Shown here piece by piece: positions 1-5,376 of a stretch of DNA of 5,376 bases (position 1 is the first letter of the stretch; each line of letters begins with the position of its first letter). The stretch comes from Thermococcus sp. GTDB taxonomy: Archaea > Methanobacteriota_B > Thermococci > Thermococcales > Thermococcaceae. Where the stretch lies: contig JALTMZ010000172.1 of NCBI GenBank assembly GCA_027001105.1, positions 6,962 to 12,337 of the forward strand. Direction: 5' to 3'. The notes beneath the pieces were generated by a model. The model had not been told where the DNA came from. It saw only the letters and a program-made list of their open reading frames with translations, and did not search any database. The position numbers and the translations under genes are program-made.

Positions 1-1663
1 TCATATCGCTCTGGGTCTTTACTGCCTTTCCAATTTCAAGTTCCAATGTGGCAATGTTGTTTTCCTCATTGACTTCTTGAATAACATTTTCAGGGTCAAC
101 AACTGCTTTGAAGATGTGAGTTCCCCATGAACCGGGATATTCGTAGGTGTACACCAAGTTAACTGAGCTTTCCGCGGAAACATTTACAATCCACGAGCTG
201 AGAAGTTCGTCGTTATCGTAAAGCTCAACTTTAACGTTCTTGGCATCAACTTTGCCCAGGTTTTGGACTTCAACTGTTAGGTTGGCTGGCTGCCAGGGTT
301 CTATGTCCAAGACATTTGAACTCAATTTTACAGTTAATTCGGGTTTTGGAATTGGAATTTCGATTACTGCAAAGTTCGATAGGTAGTCTTGGTCTGTCCA
401 GTCATTTCCATCAACGTCTGGATCCAGTGGAACCGTATCAACGGCTGAATCGCCACCAAAGCTACCTGCAACCCATGCTATTATGGCGAGTTCAGATGTT
501 CTTCCTCCTATAGCATTCCATGGAATTGCCATCTCAAGGATCTGCAATCCATTTCCGCAGGTGGCAGCATATGTAACAACACTTCCAACATCTTGATAGT
601 CCCAGCCGTTCCCATTCCAAGTTATGAAGTTTCCACCACCAATTTTGTCATTTCCGCTGTCGTACCAGAAGTAGATCTCGTAATCTATCCCTCTTGAGAA
701 TCCTATTTTTCTTCCCCAAGCATCGGTATCTCCAGTATAGCCACCATCTTTGACATCAAGCCCAAATCCGTAAACGATTCCCCAGCTTGCAGTGTTGTTT
801 GTTGTTAATGCTATGTAGAGGTATTGGTCATCGTATGAAACATACAATTTGTCAAGGTCTGCACCATCTGGACCATCTAATGTGCTGACTCCGACAATCT
901 CGTAGTTTTCCCAATCACTTAGGTTGCCATCGATGGTCTTTGGAGCTATCTGGATTTCTGCAAGATTTGTGAAGTAATCAGTATCTCCCCATTCATCTCC
1001 GTTGAACCAGTTGGCATAAGGTTCATCAAGACTTTCCATCGCTGGATCCCATGGCACGGAGCTGACTGCTGAGGAATCTCCCCCGCCTGCAATCCAAGCT
1101 ATCAGTGCGAGCTTTTCTGGTTTTCCGCCGAGCGCTGTCCAAGGAATTTTAACCTCCAACGTCTGGAGACCGGTTGAGGTATCTCCGGTGTATGCAAAAC
1201 CTGCCCCAACGTCTGCCAGCGCTTTATAGTCCCATCCTCCGCCAGTCCATGTAATGAAGTTGTCTGCTGTGATGCCGCTACCACCGCTATACCAGAAGTA
1301 GATCTCGTAGTCAATTGCATATCCGTTTCCAAAGCCAATACGTCTCCCCCAAGCATCCATGTCTCCGGTGTATCCATTTCCGGTTCCTGGGTCAACGTCA
1401 ATTCCAATTCCATAAGCCAAGTCCCAGCTTTGAGAATTCCTTGTGGTTATCATAATGTACAGATATTCGTCATCCCACGCAACATATAGGTTATTCAGAT
1501 TTGCACCTGCGAGCCCATTGTCGTTGGCTGTAGCTATGTAATCAAGTGTTCCCCAGTCGCTTAAGCTTCCATCAAGAACTTTTGTTCCATAAAGTCCGCT
1601 CACTGCCGGCACTAAGCCCAGCACAATAAGTACAACAATAACAAAACTCAGACCTTTTTTCAT
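1..1663 (-). CDS. Secreted protein with two tandem DOMON/CBM9-like domains and a CARDB-like domain (3' end beyond the window)
   Basis: I translated this frame by hand from the ATG at 1663-1661. It gives 554 uninterrupted codons and is still open at base 1, so the protein is incomplete at its C terminus. Residues 1-23 are a signal peptide: MKKGLS, a hydrophobic core of V/I/L, then a small-residue PAVSG cleavage region. Two homologous modules follow, about residues 28-238 and 243-436. Each opens with DGxLSDW, then LYVxxDDxYLYI, GYTGDxDAWGRxIGF, YEIYFWY, FITW, and LQxLExxIPW. This pattern resembles the carbohydrate-binding DOMON/CBM9-like and glucodextranase C-terminal families. Residues 441-543 look like a CARDB adhesion beta-sandwich (ELTVKL, LTVEVQNLGKVDAKNV, ending VNEENNIATLELEI). 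No catalytic domain is visible so far; one could lie past the edge. The likely role is extracellular binding of starch-like polysaccharide, inferred from the folds and from the divergent glucanotransferase. The start is supported by the GGGGTGA ribosome binding site six bases upstream and by the signal peptide. Confidence 0.87.
   Translation of the reverse strand, partial: MKKGLSFVIVVLIVLGLVPAVSGLYGTKVLDGSLSDWGTLDYIATANDNGLAGANLNNLYVAWDDEYLYIMITTRNSQSWDLAYGIGIDVDPGTGNGYTGDMDAWGRRIGFGNGYAIDYEIYFWYSGGSGITADNFITWTGGGWDYKALADVGAGFAYTGDTSTGLQTLEVKIPWTALGGKPEKLALIAWIAGGGDSSAVSSVPWDPAMESLDEPYANWFNGDEWGDTDYFTNLAEIQIAPKTIDGNLSDWENYEIVGVSTLDGPDGADLDKLYVSYDDQYLYIALTTNNTASWGIVYGFGLDVKDGGYTGDTDAWGRKIGFSRGIDYEIYFWYDSGNDKIGGGNFITWNGNGWDYQDVGSVVTYAATCGNGLQILEMAIPWNAIGGRTSELAIIAWVAGSFGGDSAVDTVPLDPDVDGNDWTDQDYLSNFAVIEIPIPKPELTVKLSSNVLDIEPWQPANLTVEVQNLGKVDAKNVKVELYDNDELLSSWIVNVSAESSVNLVYTYEYPGSWGTHIFKAVVDPENVIQEVNEENNIATLELEIGKAVKTQSDM
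356..1582 (-). repeat. Tandem duplication of a ~200-residue module within the secreted protein
   Basis: Copy 1 covers about 950-1582 and copy 2 about 356-937. Matching motifs are offset by 214 residues at the start of the module and by 207 near its end, so copy 2 is slightly shorter. Conserved pairs include DGSLSDW/DGNLSDW, DAWGRRIGF/DAWGRKIGF, FITWTGGGWDY/FITWNGNGWDY and IPWTALGG/IPWNAIGG. Some DNA identity survives: a 20-base stretch (taccagaagtagatctcgta on the plus strand) occurs at 663-682 and again at 1290-1309. Conserved tryptophans (W37/W251, W105/W316, W124/W333, W139/W349, W144/W354, W175/W382) are candidates for sugar-stacking residues. The duplication is within one gene and is not a mobile repeat. 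Confidence 0.88.
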
Positions 1664-1695
1664 ACTGAGTCACCCCGGGTGATAATTGTTCACCC
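1664..1695 (-). promoter_or_regulatory. Leader inverted repeats overlapping the ribosome binding site of the secreted-protein gene
   Basis: Three alternating hexamers occur here: TCACCC at 1670-1675, GGGTGA at 1677-1682 and TCACCC at 1690-1695 (plus strand). On the minus-strand mRNA this reads GGGTGA, a 7-base gap, TCACCC, one G, then the GGGTGA that forms the Shine-Dalgarno site, with the ATG six bases on. The middle element could pair with the upstream copy (6-bp stem, 7-base loop) or partly with the Shine-Dalgarno copy (TCAC/GTGA, 5-base loop). This could be an operator dyad, a translational switch, or a by-product of a duplicated ribosome binding site. The repeats are directly visible; the role is inference. 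Confidence 0.45.
1670..1676 (-). promoter_or_regulatory. Ribosome binding site GGGGTGA for the secreted-protein gene
   Basis: The minus strand reads GGGGTGA, then six bases (CTCAGT), then ATG. This is a near-perfect match to the archaeal anti-Shine-Dalgarno and fixes the start codon at 1663-1661, directly ahead of a signal peptide. Confidence 0.85.
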
Positions 1696-1701
1696 TTGTT
1701 G

Positions 1702-1709
1702 ATATATGA
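1702..1709. promoter_or_regulatory. Second, weaker TATA-like element in the divergent promoter region
   Basis: The sequence ATATATGA (TCATATAT on the minus strand) is AT-rich and nearly symmetric. Used for the minus-strand gene it would place the transcription start near 1680, only about 16 bases before the ATG and inside the leader repeats. Used for the plus-strand gene it would start transcripts near 1730, leaving the TGM operator in the leader. It is a poorer TATA match than 1721-1728 and lacks an obvious purine-rich BRE, so I regard it as an alternative only. Confidence 0.3.
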
Positions 1710-1720
1710 GCATGATAATG

Positions 1721-1728
1721 TTTATATA
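1721..1728. promoter_or_regulatory. Divergent TATA box (TTTATATA on plus, TATATAAA on minus)
   Basis: This is the best archaeal TATA box in the 112-bp divergent gap and fits both directions. On the plus strand, AATG precedes TTTATATA; a start about 25 bases downstream falls near 1750, giving a leader of about 25 bases before the glucanotransferase ATG. On the minus strand the purine-rich AAAAAGG (1735-1729), a strong BRE, precedes TATATAAA; a start near 1698 gives a leader of about 35 bases before the secreted-protein ATG. The BRE is better on the minus side. Whether both directions fire from this one box or one uses 1702-1709 cannot be decided from sequence. Confidence 0.65.
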
Positions 1729-1738
1729 CCTTTTTGAA

Positions 1739-1755
1739 TATCACCGTTAGTGATA
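1739..1755. promoter_or_regulatory. Thermococcales glycolytic motif (TGM), operator for Tgr/TrmBL1
   Basis: The sequence TATCAC-CGTTA-GTGATA is a perfect match to the TGM consensus TATCAC-N5-GTGATA, which is bound by the TrmB-family regulator Tgr (Thermococcus kodakarensis) or TrmBL1 (Pyrococcus). In known cases a TGM downstream of the TATA box represses when maltooligosaccharides are absent, and one upstream of BRE/TATA activates gluconeogenic genes. Here it begins 10 bases after the TATA box of the glucanotransferase and spans its expected transcription start, so repression is predicted for that gene. Relative to the minus-strand gene it sits about 3 bases upstream of the BRE, which is the activating position. 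Confidence 0.9.
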
Positions 1756-1763
1756 ATTACGAT

Positions 1764-1770
1764 GGAGGTG
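1764..1770 (+). promoter_or_regulatory. Ribosome binding site GGAGGTG that decides the glucanotransferase start
   Basis: A consensus GGAGGTG stands five bases before the ATG at 1776. An upstream in-frame ATG at 1734 has no such site, would put the TGM operator inside the coding region, and would add 14 residues that the family lacks. Confidence 0.9.
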
Positions 1771-1775
1771 TGGCG

Positions 1776-3749
1776 ATGATAAATTTCATCTTTGGCATTC
1801 ATAATCATCAGCCCCTTGGGAACTTTGGGTGGGTTTTTGAAGATGCTTACAACAAATCATACAGGCCATTTATGGAGATCCTTGAAGAGTTCCCCTCAAT
1901 GAAAGTTGCTGTTCATTTCAGCGGTCCCCTCCTTGAATGGATAAACGAAAACCATCCGGAGTATATTGAGCTTTTAAGAAAGCTTGTAAAAAGGGGTCAG
2001 CTCGAAATAGTTGTCGCAGGATTTTATGAGCCAGTGTTAGCGGCAATACCAAAGGAAGACAGGATTGAGCAGATAAAACTCCTTAAGGAGTTTGCTAAGA
2101 AGTTGGGTTATGACGCAAAGGGTGTATGGCTTACTGAAAGGGTGTGGCAGCCAGAATTGGTAAAAACTCTCAGGGAGAGCGGAATTGAGTATGTTATAGT
2201 TGATGATTATCACTTCATGAGTGCCGGACTTAGCAAGGAAGATCTTTACTGGCCGTACTATACTGAAGATGGGGGAGAAGTTATAGTTGTATTCCCAATT
2301 GACGAAAAGCTAAGGTACCTGATTCCTTTCCGTCCCGTAGAAAAGACCATTGGATATTTGGAAAGCTTAGCTGACAGCGATCCTTCAAAGGTTGCTGTTT
2401 TCCATGATGACGGTGAAAAATTTGGAGTTTGGCCTGGAACTTATGAATGGGTTTATAAAAAAGGCTGGCTTAGGGAGTTCTTTGATTCTGTCACAAGCAA
2501 CGAGAAGATAAACCTTATGCTTTACTCTGAGTATCTTTCGAAGTTTACTCCAAGAGGGGTCGTCTATCTGCCGATAGCATCATACTTTGAAATGAGCGAG
2601 TGGTCTCTGCCAGCAAAACAGGCAAAGCTTTTTGTTGAGTTTGTTGAAAAATTGAAAAAGAGAGGAGAATTTGAAAAGTACAGGGTATTCGTTAGGGGTG
2701 GCATTTGGAAGAACTTCTTCTATAAGTACCCGGAGAGCAATTTCATGCACAAAAGGATGCTCTATGTTAGCAAACTTGTCAGAAATATTCCAGAGGCAAG
2801 GAAGTACATACTCAAAGCCCAGTGCAATGATGCTTACTGGCATGGTGTCTTTGGCGGTGTTTACCTGCCTCACCTGAGGAGAGCAGTTTGGGAAAACATC
2901 ATAAGGGCACAGAGCTATGTCTCCACTGGAAATAGGATTTTTGACGTGGATTTTGATGGACGAGATGAGATCATGCTTGAGAATGAAAGGTTTATAGCAA
3001 CGATCAAGCCTCATTATGGGGGCTCAATCTTTGAGCTTAGCTCAAAGAGAAAAGCTGTTAACTACAATGATGTTTTAGCAAGAAGATGGGAGCACTACCA
3101 CGAAGTTCCCGAAGCAGCAACTCCAGAGGAAGAAAGTGAAGAGGGCGTTGCAAGCATTCATGAGCTTGGTAAGAAAATCCCTGAGGAAATTAAGCGTGAG
3201 CTGGCTTATGACTGGCACCTTAGGGCTATTTTGCAGGATCACTTCATATCAACTATGGAGACTCTTGATACTTACCGCTTAGTTAAATATCATGAGCTTG
3301 GGGACTTCATTAATCAGCCGTATGAATTTGAGCTTAATGGAAATAGTGTAAAGCTTTGGCGCAATGGAGGGATATATGCCGAGAAAAAAGTTCCGGCAAG
3401 AGTTGAAAAAGAAATTAAGCTTACAAATGACGGCTTCCTGGCAAAATACAGTGTTTCACTTGGCGAACCTTATGAAGCCCTCTTTGGAGTTGAACTTAAC
3501 TTAGCCGTTCACAGCGTCATGGAGAATCCAGAGGAGTTTGAAGCCGATAGAATACCCGTGAACGACACTTACGGTATTGGGAAAGTTGAGATAATCTTAG
3601 ACAGAAAAGCTAAGGTATGGAAATTCCCAATCAAGACTCTCTCACAGTCGGAGAGCGGCTGGGACTTCATCCAGCAAGGGGTAAGCTATACTCTGCTATT
3701 CCCAATAGAAAAGGAGCTTGAATTTGAGATTAGGTTTAAGGAGCTCTGA
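1776..3749 (+). CDS. jgt: GH57 4-alpha-glucanotransferase (amylomaltase-type, EC 2.4.1.25)
   Basis: This cytoplasmic enzyme moves alpha-1,4-linked glucan segments between maltodextrins, lengthening some chains and releasing glucose or short oligosaccharides. It has 657 residues, against 659 for the T. litoralis enzyme TLGT as I remember it, and the two are strikingly similar throughout; the P. furiosus homologue was first described as an alpha-amylase. The GH57 motifs are all present: HQP at 11-13, GQLEIV at 74-79, WLTERVWQPE at 118-127 with nucleophile Glu121 (TLGT Glu123), VFHDDGEKFGVW at 208-219 with acid/base Asp212 (TLGT Asp214), and AQCNDAYWHGVFGG at 347-360. The N-terminal half is the catalytic (beta/alpha)7 barrel plus a helical region, and about 390-657 is the C-terminal beta-sandwich. 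There is no signal peptide. It is transcribed alone, divergent from the secreted protein and under a TGM operator, so it should be derepressed by maltooligosaccharides. No truncation or lost catalytic residue is seen. Confidence 0.97.
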   Translation: MINFIFGIHNHQPLGNFGWVFEDAYNKSYRPFMEILEEFPSMKVAVHFSGPLLEWINENHPEYIELLRKLVKRGQLEIVVAGFYEPVLAAIPKEDRIEQIKLLKEFAKKLGYDAKGVWLTERVWQPELVKTLRESGIEYVIVDDYHFMSAGLSKEDLYWPYYTEDGGEVIVVFPIDEKLRYLIPFRPVEKTIGYLESLADSDPSKVAVFHDDGEKFGVWPGTYEWVYKKGWLREFFDSVTSNEKINLMLYSEYLSKFTPRGVVYLPIASYFEMSEWSLPAKQAKLFVEFVEKLKKRGEFEKYRVFVRGGIWKNFFYKYPESNFMHKRMLYVSKLVRNIPEARKYILKAQCNDAYWHGVFGGVYLPHLRRAVWENIIRAQSYVSTGNRIFDVDFDGRDEIMLENERFIATIKPHYGGSIFELSSKRKAVNYNDVLARRWEHYHEVPEAATPEEESEEGVASIHELGKKIPEEIKRELAYDWHLRAILQDHFISTMETLDTYRLVKYHELGDFINQPYEFELNGNSVKLWRNGGIYAEKKVPARVEKEIKLTNDGFLAKYSVSLGEPYEALFGVELNLAVHSVMENPEEFEADRIPVNDTYGIGKVEIILDRKAKVWKFPIKTLSQSESGWDFIQQGVSYTLLFPIEKELEFEIRFKEL

Positions 3750-3770
3750 TTTTTAAATTTTAAAACAAAA
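3750..3770. terminator. T-rich terminator tract between convergent genes
   Basis: Directly after the glucanotransferase TGA the plus strand runs TTTTTAAATTTT, a T-rich stretch of the kind that terminates archaeal transcripts. Read on the minus strand the same block gives TTTTGTTTTAAAATTT, which could stop the convergent ttuA transcript. No strong hairpin sits next to it on the plus side. Confidence 0.5.
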
Positions 3771-3792
3771 CGGCCGATGATGGTTATCTTTC

Positions 3793-3818
3793 GGGCCCTG
3801 ACTTTATGATGAGGGCCC
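3793..3818. terminator. GGGCCC hairpin at the 3' end of ttuA
   Basis: GGGCCCT at 3793-3799 and AGGGCCC at 3812-3818 form a 7-bp all-but-one GC stem with a 12-base loop. The loop contains the ttuA stop codon (3804-3806). It may act as a transcript-end stabiliser or, with the T-rich minus-strand tract some 22 bases further on, assist termination. Because part of the stem is coding (the Gly-Gly-Pro region of the ttuA tail), a chance palindrome is possible. Confidence 0.4.
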
Positions 3819-4733
3819 TCCTACCTGAGGCCTCACTTTAAAGTCTATTGGCTTTTCAAGACGCCAGACTTTGCAGAAGGAGCACTTCTCACCTAAAGCT
3901 GGCATTCCACATACTTTACACTCTTTAAGTTCTACTTCTTCAATTTCCTGCTCAAAGAGGTGTCTTTTCCTTAGATAGCCCTTTACAAAGTTTATTTTTG
4001 TCCCTGGTCTTTTTTCTTCCATATTATTCAGAATCTCTTTATAGCTCAGAGTGGTTGCCCCCCTTGCATGCGGACATTCTTCAACCATGTAGTCTATACC
4101 AACCGCTAAGGCGTATGCAACAACTTCCCTTTCTGTGACTTCATAAAGGGGCTTGACCTTTTTCACGAATTTGCCTTCTCCGGGTAATAAAGGCCCTTGT
4201 TTGGCTAAATACTGGGTATTCCAGTTCATTATATTGCCAAAAATGAACGACGCTTCATCATCTAAGTTGTGTCCCGTAACGATAACATCAAACCCATTGT
4301 CATAAGCAAATTTGTTGAAGATGTACCTCTTAGTTATTCCACAGTAAGAGCATGTGGGGCGGGAAGTCTTAAGCTCACCAATCCTGGCTCCCAAGAGCTC
4401 TCTAACTCTAACTATATGAAGCTTAGCATTTATCATCTCACACTGTTTTTTTGCATATTCCTCACTTTTGGCTGAGTACTCTCCAATTCCAAGGTTTATA
4501 TAGAGACATTCAATGTTGTAGCCGAGTTTTTTGAGCACGTAAGAGACAACGGCTGAATCTTTACCTCCGCTCACAACCACAAGAATTCTCTCGTCTCTTT
4601 TTAGAAGCTTGTATCTCTCAATAGTTCTCTTAACTTTCCTCTCAAAATACTCTATGAAGTGCTCTCTGCAGAGGTACATTTTTGGATAGTGGAGCTTGAT
4701 GAATGCCTTTTTCTCACAGAATTTGCACTTCAT
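3804..4733 (-). CDS. ttuA: tRNA U54 2-thiolation enzyme TtuA (PP-loop ATPase with Fe-S cluster)
   Basis: TtuA adenylates U54 in the tRNA T-loop and inserts sulfur to make 2-thioribothymidine, which stabilises tRNA in thermophiles. The sulfur comes from a thiocarboxylated TtuB-like protein or from sulfide. The 309-residue protein shows the family layout: N-terminal zinc site C3-xx-C6 and C22-xx-H25; PP-loop SGGKDS at 55-60; C128-SY-C131 and C220, the three cysteines that hold the catalytic [4Fe-4S] cluster in characterised TtuA; VTGHNLDDE at 152-160; and a C-terminal zinc site C272-xx-C275 and C284-xx-C287. It ends in a short tail, VRPQVGGPSS. The start is supported by AGGTGA (4738-4743) four bases upstream. 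It follows the FAD dehydrogenase on the same strand after 57 bp, so the two may be cotranscribed. Thermococcales carry TtuA/NcsA paralogues, so a U34-specific NcsA role is the main alternative. Confidence 0.9.
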   Translation of the reverse strand: MKCKFCEKKAFIKLHYPKMYLCREHFIEYFERKVKRTIERYKLLKRDERILVVVSGGKDSAVVSYVLKKLGYNIECLYINLGIGEYSAKSEEYAKKQCEMINAKLHIVRVRELLGARIGELKTSRPTCSYCGITKRYIFNKFAYDNGFDVIVTGHNLDDEASFIFGNIMNWNTQYLAKQGPLLPGEGKFVKKVKPLYEVTEREVVAYALAVGIDYMVEECPHARGATTLSYKEILNNMEEKRPGTKINFVKGYLRKRHLFEQEIEEVELKECKVCGMPALGEKCSFCKVWRLEKPIDFKVRPQVGGPSS

Positions 4734-4790
4734 GTTCTCACCTAAGGAAAGGAGAAGGGGGAGATTTAAAAAACTTGTCTATCTTAATGA
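4734..4790 (-). promoter_or_regulatory. Short intergenic region with possible ttuA promoter and ribosome binding site
   Basis: Between the upstream stop codon and ttuA the minus strand contains TTTTTTAAATC (about 4763-4773), a possible TATA box, followed by a C/T-rich stretch and then AGGTGA at 4738-4743, four bases before the ATG. A start about 26 bases after the TATA-like element would fall close to the ribosome binding site, leaving a very short leader. The same T-run could instead be a weak terminator for the upstream gene. Read-through from that gene is also possible. Confidence 0.4.
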
Positions 4791-5376
4791 TCATCCCTCT
4801 AAGCTTTCAATTCTTTTCTTCCAGTTGCCTGGTTTTTTGAAATCCTTTTCTGTATAATTCCCCTCTTTTTTCAGAATTCCCCTCGCCGCTAAGAGCCCCG
4901 TTGCGGCAGCGTTTACTATATCTCTGGAAAGCCCAGCACCATCACCGGCGGCGAATATGTTTTCTATGCTGGTTTCTAAGTTCTCATTTACTTCAGCTCT
5001 CATTGCATAGTATTTAATTTCAGGAGCATAGAGCAGAGTATGATCACTTGCAACTCCGGGGATTACTTTATCCAACTTTTCGAGACCCTCTATTATATTC
5101 GTGACAACCCTATGGGGCAGGGCCATGGCTATATCCCCTGGAGTAACGTGTTTTAATGTCGGCTCAACGTTGCTCTTCCTTATCCTTGCCCATGTACTCC
5201 TCCTTCCTCTCCTCAAGTCACCTAAACGTTGTAAAATTGGTTTTCCCCCACCGATCGTTGTTGCCAGCTGAGCGATACTCTTCCCATAAGCTGTTGTGTC
5301 TTCAACAGGCTCTGTAAGTTCTATTCTGCTCAAAAAGGCAAAATTTGTGTTGTTGCTTTTTCTGTCTCTCATTGAA
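4791..5376 (-). CDS. FAD-dependent dehydrogenase, COG2509 type (C-terminal part only)
   Basis: The frame is open to the right edge, with a Ser codon before the methionine codon at 5372-5370, so that methionine is probably internal and the start lies outside the window. About 194 C-terminal residues are seen. In the numbering that begins at that methionine, the decisive motif is [22 protein letters not shown] at 138-159, the C-terminal FAD-contacting segment of this flavoprotein family. Upstream of it come a conserved [20 protein letters not shown] region at 40-59, and [10 protein letters not shown] at 116-125. COG2509 proteins are usually near 480 residues, so more than half is missing here. 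The family is thought to be cytoplasmic NAD(P)/FAD oxidoreductases of unknown substrate; I cannot name a reaction. It ends in TGA 57 bp before ttuA on the same strand and may share its transcript. Confidence 0.82.
   Translation of the reverse strand, partial: SMRDRKSNNTNFAFLSRIELTEPVEDTTAYGKSIAQLATTIGGGKPILQRLGDLRRGRRSTWARIRKSNVEPTLKHVTPGDIAMALPHRVVTNIIEGLEKLDKVIPGVASDHTLLYAPEIKYYAMRAEVNENLETSIENIFAAGDGAGLSRDIVNAAATGLLAARGILKKEGNYTEKDFKKPGNWKKRIESLEG

Noticed and set aside
316..513. Plus-strand 65-codon open frame
   Set aside because: It lies wholly antisense to the secreted-protein gene, has no ribosome binding site, and its product resembles nothing.
1102..1413. Minus-strand 103-codon open frame
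   Set aside because: It is an out-of-frame shadow of the secreted-protein gene, whose own frame gives two coherent repeated domains across the same bases.
1734..1775. Longer glucanotransferase start at the ATG at 1734 (14 extra residues)
   Set aside because: It would place the TGM operator and likely transcription start inside the coding region, has no ribosome binding site, and the extra residues do not match the family; ATG 1776 has GGAGGTG five bases upstream.
1664..1775. A small RNA or extra small gene in the divergent gap
   Set aside because: The gap is fully accounted for by the operator, TATA boxes, leader repeats and ribosome binding sites, and no open frame or stable long hairpin is present.
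2580..3014. Antisense 144-codon frame and a plus-strand 68-codon frame inside the glucanotransferase
   Set aside because: Both overlap highly conserved enzyme sequence and show no start signals or recognisable domains.
3804..3833. Gly-Gly near the TtuA C terminus as a ubiquitin-like tail
   Set aside because: Ubiquitin-like sulfur carriers end in Gly-Gly; here Pro-Ser-Ser follows and the protein is the acceptor enzyme, not the small carrier.
4269..4475. Plus-strand 68-codon frame opposite ttuA
   Set aside because: It is antisense to the conserved Fe-S cysteine region of ttuA and has no ribosome binding site or family resemblance.
4791..5372. Treating the flavoprotein segment as a complete 193-residue gene
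   Set aside because: The reading frame continues to the window edge without a stop, the methionine has no ribosome binding site visible, and the family is normally more than twice as long.

Overview
The window looks like chromosomal DNA of a low-GC member of the Thermococcales (Thermococcus or a close relative such as Pyrococcus). The evidence is a GH57 4-alpha-glucanotransferase that closely resembles, as I remember it, the Thermococcus litoralis enzyme; a perfect copy of the Thermococcales glycolytic motif TATCAC-N5-GTGATA; archaeal BRE/TATA promoter architecture; strong GGAGGTG/GGGGTGA ribosome binding sites; and a TtuA-type tRNA thiolation enzyme. No mobile element, CRISPR array, tRNA or rRNA is visible. 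Nothing in the base or codon use suggests recent transfer.

Layout. From 1 to 1663 on the minus strand runs one long open frame that leaves the window at its left edge (554 codons seen, no stop). It encodes a secreted or surface protein: a signal peptide, two tandem ~200-residue DOMON/CBM9-like, carbohydrate-binding-type domains, then a CARDB-like beta-sandwich. From 1776 to 3749 on the plus strand lies the complete cytoplasmic GH57 4-alpha-glucanotransferase. The 112-bp gap between these divergent genes is a compact control region. It holds a self-complementary TATA box readable both ways, a perfect TGM operator next to it, a second weaker TATA-like element, and a set of TCACCC/GGGTGA inverted repeats overlapping the ribosome binding site of the minus-strand gene. 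A short convergent intergenic region with T-rich tracts and a GGGCCC hairpin follows (3750-3803). Then come two minus-strand genes, read from right to left: the C-terminal part of an FAD-dependent dehydrogenase of the COG2509 type (4791 to the right edge) and, 57 bp downstream, a complete ttuA (3804-4733).

How the genes work together. The left half looks like a maltodextrin/starch module. The secreted protein probably binds polysaccharide outside the cell, and the glucanotransferase rearranges imported maltodextrins inside it. Both would answer to the TrmB-family regulator Tgr/TrmBL1 through one shared operator. The operator lies downstream of the TATA box for the glucanotransferase (repression geometry) but upstream of BRE/TATA for the secreted protein (activation geometry), and this is the most interesting feature of the window. 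The right half is housekeeping: tRNA U54 2-thiolation (ttuA) and an uncharacterised flavoprotein. I do not see a wholly new system; the novelty is in the control region and in the secreted repeat protein.
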